DNA from: an uncultured Chitinophagaceae bacterium
GTDB taxonomy: Bacteria > Bacteroidota > Bacteroidia > Chitinophagales > Chitinophagaceae
NCBI GenBank assembly: GCA_903881425.1
Contig: CAIRTF010000112.1
Coordinates: 1-46,476, forward strand
DNA: 46,476 nt
Reading direction: 5' to 3'
The position numbers and the translations under genes were made by a program. A model generated the notes under the pieces. It did not search any database and had not been told where the DNA came from. It saw nothing but the letters and a program-made list of their open reading frames with translations. This document shows, piece after piece, positions 33,483-41,632 of the stretch (positions are counted from its first letter, which is position 1; each line of letters opens with the position of its first letter).

Positions 33483-33749
33483 TTATTTTTTCTTTTTTTG
33501 TGAAAATTGCATCAGCCATTGAACAATTTCATCCATGACTGTTGTGTTGATAGAATAAAAAATAAATTGCCCTTCTTTTACTGCTACTACCAAGTCTGCC
33601 TGTTTCAAAAGATCTAAATGATGCGAAATGCTCGGTTTGGAGATATTGAATTGATCGGCAATTTCACCGGCGGTCATATCTTTCTTCTTCAGCATTTCTA
33701 AAATACTTCGCCTCGTTGGGTCATTCAGTGCTTTAAATAAGTTGTTCAC
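33483..33749 (-). CDS. ArsR-family autorepressor, SdpR type
   Basis: 88 residues from a GTG at 33749 giving MNNLFKALNDPTRR, which fits the family N-terminus. A TTG at 33776 would give 97 residues but falls inside the palindrome that I take to be the operator. Winged-helix landmarks: ALNDPTRRSILEMLKK, MTAGEIADQFNISKPSISHHL (recognition helix region) and a wing ending in FIFYSIN. There are no CxC metal-site cysteines, as expected for SdpR and unlike metal-sensing ArsR. It leads the unit into SdpI, hydrolase and AcpH-like genes and probably represses it. Confidence 0.88.
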   Translation of the reverse strand: MNNLFKALNDPTRRSILEMLKKKDMTAGEIADQFNISKPSISHHLDLLKQADLVVAVKEGQFIFYSINTTVMDEIVQWLMQFSQKKKK

Positions 33750-33765
33750 CGATTTATTATTTATA

Positions 33766-33787
33766 TATTTAGACAAATGTCTAAATA
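33766..33787. promoter_or_regulatory. Candidate SdpR/ArsR operator: 10-bp inverted repeat
   Basis: TATTTAGACA and TGTCTAAATA, perfect arms around AA, ending 16 nt upstream of the preferred GTG start of the ArsR-type gene. The length and AT-rich character match ArsR-family operators. It supports autoregulation of the SdpR-SdpI unit. Confidence 0.65.
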
Positions 33788-33936
33788 ATATTTCTTTTCA
33801 CCTAATTTTTCTTAATGATTGCCGTTCTTCCGTACCACTGATACCGCTTTTACATTTTAGCAGATTCATTACCTGTTTTAGTTTTTTATTAAGAAATCTT
33901 TGCTAACCCTTTACTGTATTGCATTTCAGAAGATGA

Positions 33937-33954
33937 TTAACATTGGTTAACATT
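33937..33954 (+). repeat. Tandem direct repeat TTAACATT, 10-bp period
   Basis: Two copies of TTAACATT start exactly 10 bp apart (33937 and 33947), one DNA turn. They lie about 80 nt ahead of the predicted -7 element, where an activator could bind. No regulator can be named. Confidence 0.4.
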
Positions 33955-34035
33955 TGCAGTAACGCCGTTCATACCAAAGAAACAGGGTAGCGTGTAACTA
34001 ATCACAATGTGCCACGTCTCTTATACATGTGTTTC

Positions 34036-34043
34036 TACTTTTG
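34036..34043 (+). promoter_or_regulatory. -7 promoter element (TACTTTTG) of the secreted-protein gene
   Basis: Exact TAnnTTTG 54 nt ahead of the ATG at 34097, giving a leader of about 45 nt that is A-rich. No clear -33 TTTG. Confidence 0.5.
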
Positions 34044-34096
34044 ACTTATCAATAAAAAAATAAAACAACAATCTTAAACTTTAAAAATTTCAAATC

Positions 34097-34549
34097 ATGA
34101 AAAAAATGTTTCTCGCTGCATTATTAGCAGTAACCATCGGCGCAAGTGCATTTGCAGCACCAGACAAATCAATTAACTATCACATTCGCCATCAATTTTC
34201 TATAGCATTTAATGATGCAGAAAATGTAAGTTGGAAAATAGATAGACATTTTGTAAAAGCAAGTTTTGTTCTTGATGGAGAACAAATGGAAGCCTTTTAT
34301 AATAATGAAGGTGATTTTTTGGGAACCAGCAAAACATTTGCGTTTGATAAACTACCTAAAAAAGCATTGGCAATTATTATGCAGCAATATCCTTATCCAC
34401 CCTACAAATTGCAGGAATGTATTGAGTTTGTGAACGGAGATGGAGATAAAAACTATTTTGTTTCTTTTCAAAAAGAAAATGAAAAATTAGTGTTACAAAT
34501 TTCTTCTTTCGGAAAAGTAGAATTATTCAAAGGCGATCAAAGAAAATAA
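34097..34549 (+). CDS. Secreted hypothetical protein (PepSY-like/BLIP-like size and style)
   Basis: 150 residues with a signal peptide cleaved near AFA-AP (about residue 21). The mature part has the pattern FNDAENVSWK early and repeated short beta strands with F/Y (VSFQKENEKLVLQISSFG), much like the small secreted PepSY-like proteins common in Chitinophagaceae. No catalytic residues recognised. Own promoter and terminator make it monocistronic. Confidence 0.75.
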   Translation: MKKMFLAALLAVTIGASAFAAPDKSINYHIRHQFSIAFNDAENVSWKIDRHFVKASFVLDGEQMEAFYNNEGDFLGTSKTFAFDKLPKKALAIIMQQYPYPPYKLQECIEFVNGDGDKNYFVSFQKENEKLVLQISSFGKVELFKGDQRK

Positions 34550-34576
34550 GTTGGTTATAGTTTCATTGTAGTTGGC

Positions 34577-34606
34577 AAAGCCTTGTTATTTTATAACAGG
34601 GCTTTT
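34577..34606 (+). terminator. Rho-independent terminator after the secreted-protein gene
   Basis: AAAGCCTTGTTAT pairs with ATAACAGGGCTTT (one G-T pair) across a TTT loop, followed by TTTTT. It ends before the promoter element of the next gene. Confidence 0.85.
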
Positions 34607-34620
34607 TCATGCAAAAAATT

Positions 34621-34628
34621 TACTTTTG
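34621..34628 (+). promoter_or_regulatory. -7 promoter element (TACTTTTG) of the deoxyhypusine-synthase-like gene
   Basis: Exact TAnnTTTG 21 nt ahead of the ATG at 34649. It lies after the start of the longer reading frame (34583), which supports the later start. Confidence 0.5.
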
Positions 34629-34648
34629 CCCGTATCAAACCAATTTAT

Positions 34649-35623
34649 ATGAACAAAGGACCCATTTCTCAATTTATAGAACATCATTACCGCCATTTTA
34701 ATGCGGCCGCCTTAATGGATGCTGCTAAAGGTTACGAAACACATTTATTAGAAGGTGGAAAAATGATGGTTACATTAGCCGGTGCCATGAGTACTGCCGA
34801 ATTAGGTATTTCATTAGCAGAAATGATTCGTCAGGGAAAGATTGATATTATTTCTTGTACAGGCGCCAACTTAGAAGAAGATGTAATGAATTTAGTTGCA
34901 CACTCTCATTATAAAAGAGTTCCCAACTATCGTGATTTAACACCCCAGGAAGAATGGGATTTATTGGAGAACCATTACAATCGGGTTACTGATACTTGTA
35001 TTCCTGAAGAAGAAGCATTTCGTCGTTTGCAAAAACATTTGGTAAAACAATGGAAAGATGCTGAAGCAAAAGGGGAAAGATATTTTCCGCATGAATTTTT
35101 ATATAAAACTGTTTTAAGTAAAGAATTAGAACAGTATTATGAAATTGATCCGAAAGACAGTTGGATTTTAGCTGCAGCAGAAAAAAATATTCCTATCATC
35201 GTTCCGGGTTGGGAAGACAGCACTACCGGAAATATTTTCGCGAGTTATGTTATTAAACAAGAGTTAAAAGCAAGCACTGTAAAAAGCGGTATTGAATACA
35301 TGGTATACTTAACCGAATGGTATCGTGCCAACAGTGGTGGTAAAGGAGTGGGATTTTTTCAAATTGGTGGTGGTATTGCAGGTGATTTTCCTATTTGTGT
35401 GGTGCCCATGATGTATCAAGATTTAGAGTGGCACGATGTTCCGTTCTGGAGTTATTTCTGTCAAATTAGCGACAGCACTACATCTTACGGTTCATACAGC
35501 GGTGCGGTTCCAAACGAAAAAATCACCTGGGGTAAATTAGATATTCATACACCAAAGTTTATTGTTGAGAGTGATGCAACCATTGTTGCTCCGTTAATGT
35601 TCGCATGGATTTTGGGATGGTAG
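34649..35623 (+). CDS. Deoxyhypusine synthase family protein
   Basis: 324 residues from the ATG at 34649; an earlier in-frame start at 34583 lies inside the preceding terminator and was rejected. The fold and motifs follow the NAD-dependent eukaryotic enzyme: GAMSTAELG, CTGANLEED, PIIVPGWEDS, GFFQIGGGIAGDFPI, and TWGKLD near the end, where K296 aligns with the catalytic lysine of the WGK motif. Bacteria have no hypusinated eIF5A, so homospermidine or another aminobutyl-transfer product is likely. Single gene ended by a strong terminator. Confidence 0.88.
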   Translation: MNKGPISQFIEHHYRHFNAAALMDAAKGYETHLLEGGKMMVTLAGAMSTAELGISLAEMIRQGKIDIISCTGANLEEDVMNLVAHSHYKRVPNYRDLTPQEEWDLLENHYNRVTDTCIPEEEAFRRLQKHLVKQWKDAEAKGERYFPHEFLYKTVLSKELEQYYEIDPKDSWILAAAEKNIPIIVPGWEDSTTGNIFASYVIKQELKASTVKSGIEYMVYLTEWYRANSGGKGVGFFQIGGGIAGDFPICVVPMMYQDLEWHDVPFWSYFCQISDSTTSYGSYSGAVPNEKITWGKLDIHTPKFIVESDATIVAPLMFAWILGW

Positions 35624-35672
35624 GGTGAATGTGCAGATGAGAAGATGTGCAGATTTGCAAATGAAATGAATA

Positions 35673-35706
35673 AAAAAAGCGCTGAAATTTTTCAGCGCTT
35701 TTTTTA
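35673..35706. terminator. Strong bidirectional terminator
   Basis: AAAAAGCGCTGAAA pairs with TTTCAGCGCTTTTT almost perfectly, with A-run and T-run on the two sides. It lies between the convergent deoxyhypusine-synthase-like and M28 peptidase genes. Confidence 0.92.
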
Positions 35707-35744
35707 TTTGTATATGATAAAAATATTTTCCTTTAATTTTTCAA

Positions 35745-37298
35745 CTATCTCGAATTCGGCATATTCAAAGGAGTATCACGTTTCAACATCTCATCTCTGT
35801 TAGCCATTTCCCATGCAGTATAAAATACTAATTGTGCACGTTTTGCCATCAAATCAAAATTAATTTTTTCAACCGTATCGGTTGGTTTATGATAATCTGC
35901 TTGTAACATACCATCATAAAAAAATAAAATCGGAACGCCTTTGCGTGCAAAATTATAATGATCACTTCTGTAATAAATTCTGTTTTGATCATTTGGATCA
36001 TCATATTTATAATCCAGTGTCATTTTAGTGTATTTATTATTCATTGCTTCATTGATCTTAGGCAAATCACTGCTTAATTTATCATGACCTATTACATAAA
36101 TATAATTCAGTGTGTCAGGTGTTTTGCGTTCTGTATCCACTCTTCCGTCCATATCAGTATTCAAATCAACAGATGTTTTATCTAAAGGATAGATAGGATG
36201 TTCTGAATAATATTGAGAACCCCACAAACCCTTTTCTTCACCACTCACAGTCATAAAAACGATTGTACGTCTGGGTTTGTTTCCTTTTTTAGCAGCAGCA
36301 GTAAATGCTTCAGCCATTTGCAAAACAGAAGTAGTTCCGCTACCATCATCATCAGCACCATACCAAATAACATCACCGCGTTTTCCTAAATGATCGTAAT
36401 GACCTGTTAAGAAAACATATTCATCTTTTTTATCTGTACCCGGTAATACACCTAATACATTACTACTTTCTAAATCGCTAGTTGTTTTTGTTGCAGTAAT
36501 TTTTATTTCAGAAACATAATTTCCTTTAGGCACTTCTTTGAATTGCGCTGAAGACATTTTAAATGTTCTTCCCAATAGTGCAGAAGCAACTTCCTCAGAA
36601 ACAGTAGCTACTAAAAAAGAAGTGGTATTGGCAGCTTTATTTAAATACATATTTCCTTGTGTTGCGGTAGGTGTTTTTTTAGGAAAATCTTTTGAGACAA
36701 CTATAAAACCCACAGCACCTTTTGTTCTTGCCGTCATGGCTTTGGTGTTTGCAGAACCGGGTCCGCCAAAACCACGTCTGCCTTGAGGTGCAGCCGGCGC
36801 AACATAATTATCAGGTAAGCCATCTAATACAATAACGATCTTTCCTTTTACATCAAGATTTGCATAATCATTGATGTTTTTTGCAGAATCAACTAAACCA
36901 TACCCTGCAAATACAGCATTACTGAATGACCAATCACCACTCGATAAAGTTTGCAATGAAAAGTTATAATCTTTATCCCATTCAAAAACTTTTCCATTGA
37001 CTTGTAATTTTTTTGCAGTCAATTCATCCTGATATACAGGATAAGTTTGTTGATAGCTGGTTCCATTGCCGGGTTGTAATCCAAATTTTTTGAATTGTTC
37101 TTCAATGTAAGCAGCGGCTTTCTTTTGTCCTGGTGTTGCTGTTTCTCTTCCTTCCATTTCTGCACTTGCCAAAATGGATAATTTTTCTTTTAATCCTTGC
37201 GGAGTGATTAAGCTGGCAAATTTTGGTGCAGCTTCTTGTTTTTGTGCAAATGCAGTTATTACTGCAAATGATAAACTAACAAATAATAATCGTTTCAT
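35745..37298 (-). CDS. Secreted M28 family metallopeptidase with PA domain
   Basis: 517 residues from the ATG at 37298 (MKRLLFVSLSF), where a proper signal peptide ending in FAQ begins; the longer frame to 37325 adds nine residues. An inserted PA (protease-associated) domain lies about 110-270. Zinc-site motifs of the aminopeptidase: TGHYDHLGKRG (His), YGADDDGSGTTS (bridging Asp), VSGEEKGLWGS (catalytic Glu pair), a DTDMDGR-like NTDMDGRVD (Asp) and YRSDHYNFARKG (His). A periplasmic or outer-surface aminopeptidase or dipeptidase. It lies 17 nt downstream of rpiB, possibly one unit. Confidence 0.92.
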   Translation of the reverse strand: MKRLLFVSLSFAVITAFAQKQEAAPKFASLITPQGLKEKLSILASAEMEGRETATPGQKKAAAYIEEQFKKFGLQPGNGTSYQQTYPVYQDELTAKKLQVNGKVFEWDKDYNFSLQTLSSGDWSFSNAVFAGYGLVDSAKNINDYANLDVKGKIVIVLDGLPDNYVAPAAPQGRRGFGGPGSANTKAMTARTKGAVGFIVVSKDFPKKTPTATQGNMYLNKAANTTSFLVATVSEEVASALLGRTFKMSSAQFKEVPKGNYVSEIKITATKTTSDLESSNVLGVLPGTDKKDEYVFLTGHYDHLGKRGDVIWYGADDDGSGTTSVLQMAEAFTAAAKKGNKPRRTIVFMTVSGEEKGLWGSQYYSEHPIYPLDKTSVDLNTDMDGRVDTERKTPDTLNYIYVIGHDKLSSDLPKINEAMNNKYTKMTLDYKYDDPNDQNRIYYRSDHYNFARKGVPILFFYDGMLQADYHKPTDTVEKINFDLMAKRAQLVFYTAWEMANRDEMLKRDTPLNMPNSR

Positions 37299-37315
37299 TG
37301 TATATATTGATTGAA

Positions 37316-37771
37316 TTATGAACAAGCGATTTTATTAACGCGATTAGCATGGCGACCACCTTCAAATGCAGTGGTCATAAAGTTTTCTATCATTTGTTCT
37401 GCTAATGCAAGTGCAACAAATCTTGCAGGAATACAAATAATATTAGCATTGTTGTGTTGGCGAATTAATTTGGCAACATCATTCTCCCAACTTAATCCTG
37501 CACGTACTTGCTGATGTTTGTTTGCAGTGATGGCAACACCATTGGCGCTTCCACAAAATAATATTCCAAAAGCTGTTTCATTTTTTTCTACACTTGCTGC
37601 AACAGGATGCGCAAAATCCGGATAATCAACAGATGCTAAAGAATAAGTTCCAAAATCTTTTACCAGCAAACCTTTATCAGTAAGCCATTTTTTAATAGCT
37701 TCTTTGTATTCAAAGCCGGCATGATCGCTGCCAATGGCAATGGGTTTTGTAGTATCAAATACAATATCCAT
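37316..37771 (-). CDS. rpiB: Ribose 5-phosphate isomerase B
   Basis: 151 residues, RpiB/LacAB family. Interconverts ribose 5-phosphate and ribulose 5-phosphate in the pentose phosphate route. IGSDHAGFEYK near the N-terminus (D16-H17), the catalytic cysteine C73 in FCGSANG, and NIICIPAR with the phosphate-binding arginine near 117. Normal length for the family. The following M28 gene is 17 nt away, so the two may share a transcript. The leader carries TACATTCG about 20 nt before the ATG, a one-mismatch promoter word. Confidence 0.93.
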   Translation of the reverse strand: MDIVFDTTKPIAIGSDHAGFEYKEAIKKWLTDKGLLVKDFGTYSLASVDYPDFAHPVAASVEKNETAFGILFCGSANGVAITANKHQQVRAGLSWENDVAKLIRQHNNANIICIPARFVALALAEQMIENFMTTAFEGGRHANRVNKIACS

Positions 37772-37836
37772 CAGTAATAATTTGCCCGAATGTAATTAAA
37801 GAATGGTAAGTTTAAATGAATAAGTATATGAATGGA

Positions 37837-38955
37837 TTAGTCTTCATCTAATAACGGCAAGGTAATGGTTAAAATAGTTCCCTGATCTTCTTTGCTGTTA
37901 ATATGAAGTTCACCGCGATTAAATCCAATCAATTGTTTTACCAAATGCAGACCCAATCCCAATCCTTGTTGAGAAAATCGTTTACTGTTGAATTGTTTAA
38001 ATGCATTGATTTCATCAATATTATTGATATTGAAGCCCGAACCCTGATCTGTGATTTCAAGAATATATTGATGCTCATTTTTGTTTCCTTTTACAGTTAC
38101 TTTTTGCCCCGCTCTTGAAAACTTAAGCGCATTATCGGTTACTTCTATCATGATCCTCAATAAATAATCAAAACTGATTCCGAGATCAGTCGGGTCATTG
38201 AATTCAACAGTCAAATCATCAGCCCGATTATATATTTGATGGGCAATGATGGTTAATTCGTCTTTTATTTTGGTATTCCATGATGCAGATGCCTGACCGC
38301 CTGTAAACATCGTTTCTAATTCAGGGTGAACTGCTGCACGCTTTAATTCTTCATACAACATTAAATTAGACAACACATGATTTAAACGAATGGCAGATTT
38401 TAAAGTGGAAATCAATAAATCCTGAATTTGCTTTTCATCGAAAGACCTTCTTGCCGTAACCAATAAATTCAATGCGCCAACCATTCCGCTTAAGGGAGTA
38501 TTGAATTGATGATAATAATTAGCAAAAACAGAAGTATCTAATTCATGTTTTACTTTAGAATATTGAGTGTTAAGTTTTTCGTGACGTTTTAATCTTGCTT
38601 CAATGGCACTCATCAATTCCTTTGCTGTAAAGGGTTTACTGATATAATCATCGGCACCCATTTCCATTCCATGACGCAGATCCTGTTTCTCGATCTTGGC
38701 AGTTAAAAAAATAAAAGGAACATTTTGTATGTTGGAAGATTTGCGAATTTGCTCTAAAACTTTAAAGCCATCCATCTTAGGCATCATCACATCACACAAA
38801 ATTAAATTTGGCCGAAAGTCAATAGCTTCTAGTATTCCCTGCTTACCATTTGTTGCAGTTCTGATGTTGAAACCTTTTGCTTCTAATAACTCCTGAATAT
38901 TCTCTCTGATATTATCTTCATCTTCAATGACGAGTATTTTAATCTTGGGTTGCAT
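37837..38955 (-). CDS. Response regulator-histidine kinase hybrid (REC-HisKA-HATPase)
   Basis: 372 residues. The N-terminal REC domain (about 5-123) has the acidic pocket D12 with E11, phospho-acceptor D55 in CDVMMPKMDG, T85 and K107. A coiled-coil-like linker leads to a His box, YYHQFNTPLSGM with H149, and then a HATPase_c domain with N, G1 (ITDQGSGF) and G2 (GLGLGLHLV) boxes near the C-terminus. There is no DNA-binding output domain. The start overlaps the end of the PAS kinase gene by 17 nt, so the two are coupled and probably form a phosphorelay. Whether H149 is phosphorylated is unknown. Confidence 0.88.
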   Translation of the reverse strand: MQPKIKILVIEDEDNIRENIQELLEAKGFNIRTATNGKQGILEAIDFRPNLILCDVMMPKMDGFKVLEQIRKSSNIQNVPFIFLTAKIEKQDLRHGMEMGADDYISKPFTAKELMSAIEARLKRHEKLNTQYSKVKHELDTSVFANYYHQFNTPLSGMVGALNLLVTARRSFDEKQIQDLLISTLKSAIRLNHVLSNLMLYEELKRAAVHPELETMFTGGQASASWNTKIKDELTIIAHQIYNRADDLTVEFNDPTDLGISFDYLLRIMIEVTDNALKFSRAGQKVTVKGNKNEHQYILEITDQGSGFNINNIDEINAFKQFNSKRFSQQGLGLGLHLVKQLIGFNRGELHINSKEDQGTILTITLPLLDED

Positions 38956-40111
38956 TGTTTTCGATCTTGTTTTTTAAAGGTAATGAAATTGTTACGGTTG
39001 TTCCTTTATCAACTTCACTCATCACAAAAATTTGTCCGTGATGTTCATCAATAAAATCTTTTACAATAGATAAGCCTAACCCTGTTCCCTGAATATCTGA
39101 AGAATTACTGGCACGATAAAAAGGTTGAAATAAATTACTGAGATCTTTTTCGGGAATGCCGATGCCATTATCGGTGATGTGTATATTCACTGTTTCAAAT
39201 TCAAATTTTATTTTAAACTGAATGTTGCCGGTAGTAGAATATTTATAAGAATTACTGAGAATATTCTCGAGTGAATGATGCAATAGCTTAGGATCGAATT
39301 CAACTAATTGTTTTTTTCCTTCAATTGATAAAATAATTTTCCTGTCATTCGGATAACGATTGTTGTATCTGTTCTCTATTAAATTAGTACAGAAATCAAC
39401 CAGGTCCATTGATTGCGGATGAAAAGGAGTTCTTTTTGCATCGGTACGTCCTAGCAATAAAACATCATTCATTAAATCTTGCAATCGACTAACTTCTGTT
39501 TCTATTCTCTTAAAATGTTTATCAAATGGTTTTCTTTTTTCTTCAGAAAAATCTTCCAAATACATATTCATTATTTCAACACCACTTTGTATCACCGTTA
39601 AGGGTGTTCGGAATTGATGTGATGCAGTTGCAATAAAAGAAGAACGTAATTCATTCAATTCTCTTTCTTTTTGTAATGCTTTTTCCAGATCGTGCATTAA
39701 GCGTTCGCGTTCGGAAGTATCACGCAAAACGCAGAGTAAATATTTTTTGTTTTTGAAAGTATATAATACAGTAGAAAATTCAAACGGAACAAATAATACA
39801 TCTCCCTTTGTGGGCAATAGTACCGGCTGGCTCGTAGCTTCTGCGGTACTTTTGCTGGCATGTTTTAATAATAAAAAAAATAATCTTCTTTTGGCTAATG
39901 GCCAATGACGAAAATTTTGACCTTCCCATTCTTTCTTTTTATATCCCAATACTTCAACCGAATCGTTTACATTTTCTATGATCCCTTTTTCAATATCAAT
40001 GGTAAAGATAATTTCGCGTAAGCTGTTAAAAATGGTATTTAGTTTCTCGTAATGCAGTCGCAGTTCTGTTTCCGAAAGTGTTGGTGATGGAATGAATGCT
40101 TCAATTGACAT
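38939..40111 (-). CDS. PAS-domain sensor histidine kinase
   Basis: 390 residues, no membrane segment, so cytosolic. A PAS domain (about 20-140) opens with FNSLREIIFTIDI and closes at CVLRDTSERERL. HisKA box ATASHQFRTPLT has H165; the N box is LLHHSLENILSNSYKYS, the G1 box DNGIGIPEKDL, F box LFQPFYRAS and G2 GTGLGLSIV. It is the first gene of a coupled pair with the REC-kinase hybrid (17-nt overlap). The signal sensed by the PAS domain cannot be told. Confidence 0.93.
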   Translation of the reverse strand: MSIEAFIPSPTLSETELRLHYEKLNTIFNSLREIIFTIDIEKGIIENVNDSVEVLGYKKKEWEGQNFRHWPLAKRRLFFLLLKHASKSTAEATSQPVLLPTKGDVLFVPFEFSTVLYTFKNKKYLLCVLRDTSERERLMHDLEKALQKERELNELRSSFIATASHQFRTPLTVIQSGVEIMNMYLEDFSEEKRKPFDKHFKRIETEVSRLQDLMNDVLLLGRTDAKRTPFHPQSMDLVDFCTNLIENRYNNRYPNDRKIILSIEGKKQLVEFDPKLLHHSLENILSNSYKYSTTGNIQFKIKFEFETVNIHITDNGIGIPEKDLSNLFQPFYRASNSSDIQGTGLGLSIVKDFIDEHHGQIFVMSEVDKGTTVTISLPLKNKIENNATQD

Positions 40112-40165
40112 AAAGCGGAATGTTTATATGACGCTGCTAATTGTAAAGAATAATTGAATGATATT

Positions 40166-41425
40166 TTATCTCAGCACTTTCATTTTAACCAACTCAATTC
40201 TGGTATCACTTACATCTAAAATATCGAATTGATAAGAGCCAATGATGATGCGTTCTTTCGGTGTTGGAATGGTTTCGTGTTCGTTGATAATGTAACCACT
40301 TAATGTTTCAGATTCATCTTGCGGAAAATCAAATTCATATTTTTCTCTCAGGTAATCCAATTCCAATCTGCCACTTAAAATATATTCACCATCAGCCAAT
40401 TGCTTTTCTTCAAATTCTTCTGTATCATATTCATCTTTGATCTCACCAAAAATTTCTTCCAGCAAATCTTCCATTGTTACAATACCTGCAGTGCCACCAA
40501 ATTCATCTACCACCCAGGCAATGCTTTTTCTTTCTTTGGCAAATCGATTAATCAGATCTGCAGCGCTCATGCTTTCCGGAACAGCTGAAATGGGCAGCAG
40601 CATATCTTTTACGGAATTGGGATTTTTAAACAGATCCAATTGATGAATATAGCCTTGTATATCATCGATTGTATCATTGAAAACAACCAGTTTACTTAAT
40701 TTGGTATTGATGAAATGTTGTTTTACTTCTTCTATCGGTGTGGTTAATTCAACTGCCTCAATCTCGGTTCTTGGCACTAAGCATTGTCGAACTTTTACCA
40801 TCGGTAAGCTCAAAGCATTTTCAAATAACTCTTTATTCAATTCAGGATTTTCTTCTGTTTGTTCTTTTGTTTGTTGATAGAAATGTTCCAGATCAACATT
40901 CGAAAAAACCTCATCCTCGTTTTTCAAGTGCACATTGAATAAATATTTCAATATCCATTGAGAAACAGAGACAAAAAAGTTTGCCAGCGGCTGAAAAATA
41001 CTGTGAAAGAAATTGGCAACACGTGCAAATGTGGCTAATAATGTATCATTCTTTGCTCTGAAAATGGCTTTTGGAATAAATTCACCCAATACAACAACAA
41101 CAACTGTAGATAAAAAAGTATCAACCACTAATTTTAAATAATCATTTTGTATTTTCAATGGATTCCATGCAATGCTTTTCAAAAATTCATCGAAGAGCAA
41201 GCCATACACCACTAAAAAAATGTTTAATCCCACTAAACAAGTACCAATGAATTTTGCCGGCTCATCAAAAAAGCGACTTAAAATAATACCGCTTGCTTTT
41301 CCTTGTTTTTTCTTTAATTCAACACCTAATCTATTAGCACTTACAAAGGCGATTTCATAACCTGCAAAAAAGCCAATGAAAACAAGCGTAATGCCAATCC
41401 ACAAAAGGGTATATAACTCAGACAT
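40166..41425 (-). CDS. CNNM/CorC-type (HlyC/CorC) membrane protein with CBS domains
   Basis: 419 residues from the ATG at 41425 (MSELYTLLW); a start 27 nt earlier is less likely. An N-terminal DUF21/CNNM membrane domain (to about 180, four hydrophobic segments) is followed by a CBS pair (PRTEIEAVELTTP and YIHQLDLF to EFGGTAGIVTMEDLLEE) and a C-terminal CorC_HlyC transporter-associated domain. The family is linked to Mg2+/divalent ion efflux; GldE, a gliding protein, also belongs here, but gliding genes are not adjacent. Leader carries two hairpins. Confidence 0.9.
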   Translation of the reverse strand: MSELYTLLWIGITLVFIGFFAGYEIAFVSANRLGVELKKKQGKASGIILSRFFDEPAKFIGTCLVGLNIFLVVYGLLFDEFLKSIAWNPLKIQNDYLKLVVDTFLSTVVVVVLGEFIPKAIFRAKNDTLLATFARVANFFHSIFQPLANFFVSVSQWILKYLFNVHLKNEDEVFSNVDLEHFYQQTKEQTEENPELNKELFENALSLPMVKVRQCLVPRTEIEAVELTTPIEEVKQHFINTKLSKLVVFNDTIDDIQGYIHQLDLFKNPNSVKDMLLPISAVPESMSAADLINRFAKERKSIAWVVDEFGGTAGIVTMEDLLEEIFGEIKDEYDTEEFEEKQLADGEYILSGRLELDYLREKYEFDFPQDESETLSGYIINEHETIPTPKERIIIGSYQFDILDVSDTRIELVKMKVLR

Positions 41426-41453
41426 ATTACGAATGTAATAAAAAGCGTGCACA

Positions 41454-41480
41454 TAAAAATGCCCTGTGGAAACAGGGCAT
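41454..41480 (-). terminator. Terminator-type hairpin upstream of the CorC-type gene
   Basis: Nine-bp stem ATGCCCTGT/ACAGGGCAT with a 4-nt loop (41459-41480), followed on the minus strand by TTTTT. It is 30 nt ahead of the CorC-type start and 150 nt after the aldo/keto reductase stop. It may end the aldo/keto reductase transcript or act as an attenuator for the CorC-type gene. Confidence 0.7.
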
Positions 41481-41632
41481 GAAGCCTAAATGCACATGAG
41501 AAAATATTAGGCTGAAAATATAGCAACAATATTATCCAATCGTTGTTTATCGCAAATGCATTTATCTAAGTTTTGTTACAATATTTGTGATGAATGGAAA
41601 ATAGGCAGGATGAAATAATAAAAGAATTAATA

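Larger units (their letters stand above)
33788..34096. other. 309-nt non-coding region between SdpR operator and secreted-protein gene
   Basis: No gene seen on either strand. It holds a pair of direct repeats (33937-33954) and an exact TAnnTTTG element (34036-34043) that would drive the gene at 34097. The left half, downstream of the operator on the + strand, has no recognisable structure. Confidence 0.5.

Noticed and set aside
31872-33749. SDP-type toxin gene expected beside SdpR-SdpI
   Set aside because: No small secreted hydrophobic toxin precursor is found in this unit or next to it.
34583-34648. Longer N-terminus for the deoxyhypusine-synthase-like protein
   Set aside because: Lies inside the preceding terminator and upstream of an exact promoter element; the ATG at 34649 fits the family start.
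35628-35660. Direct repeat ATGTGCAGAT in the 3' region of the deoxyhypusine-synthase-like gene
   Set aside because: Only two short copies with no further structure; probably chance or slippage.
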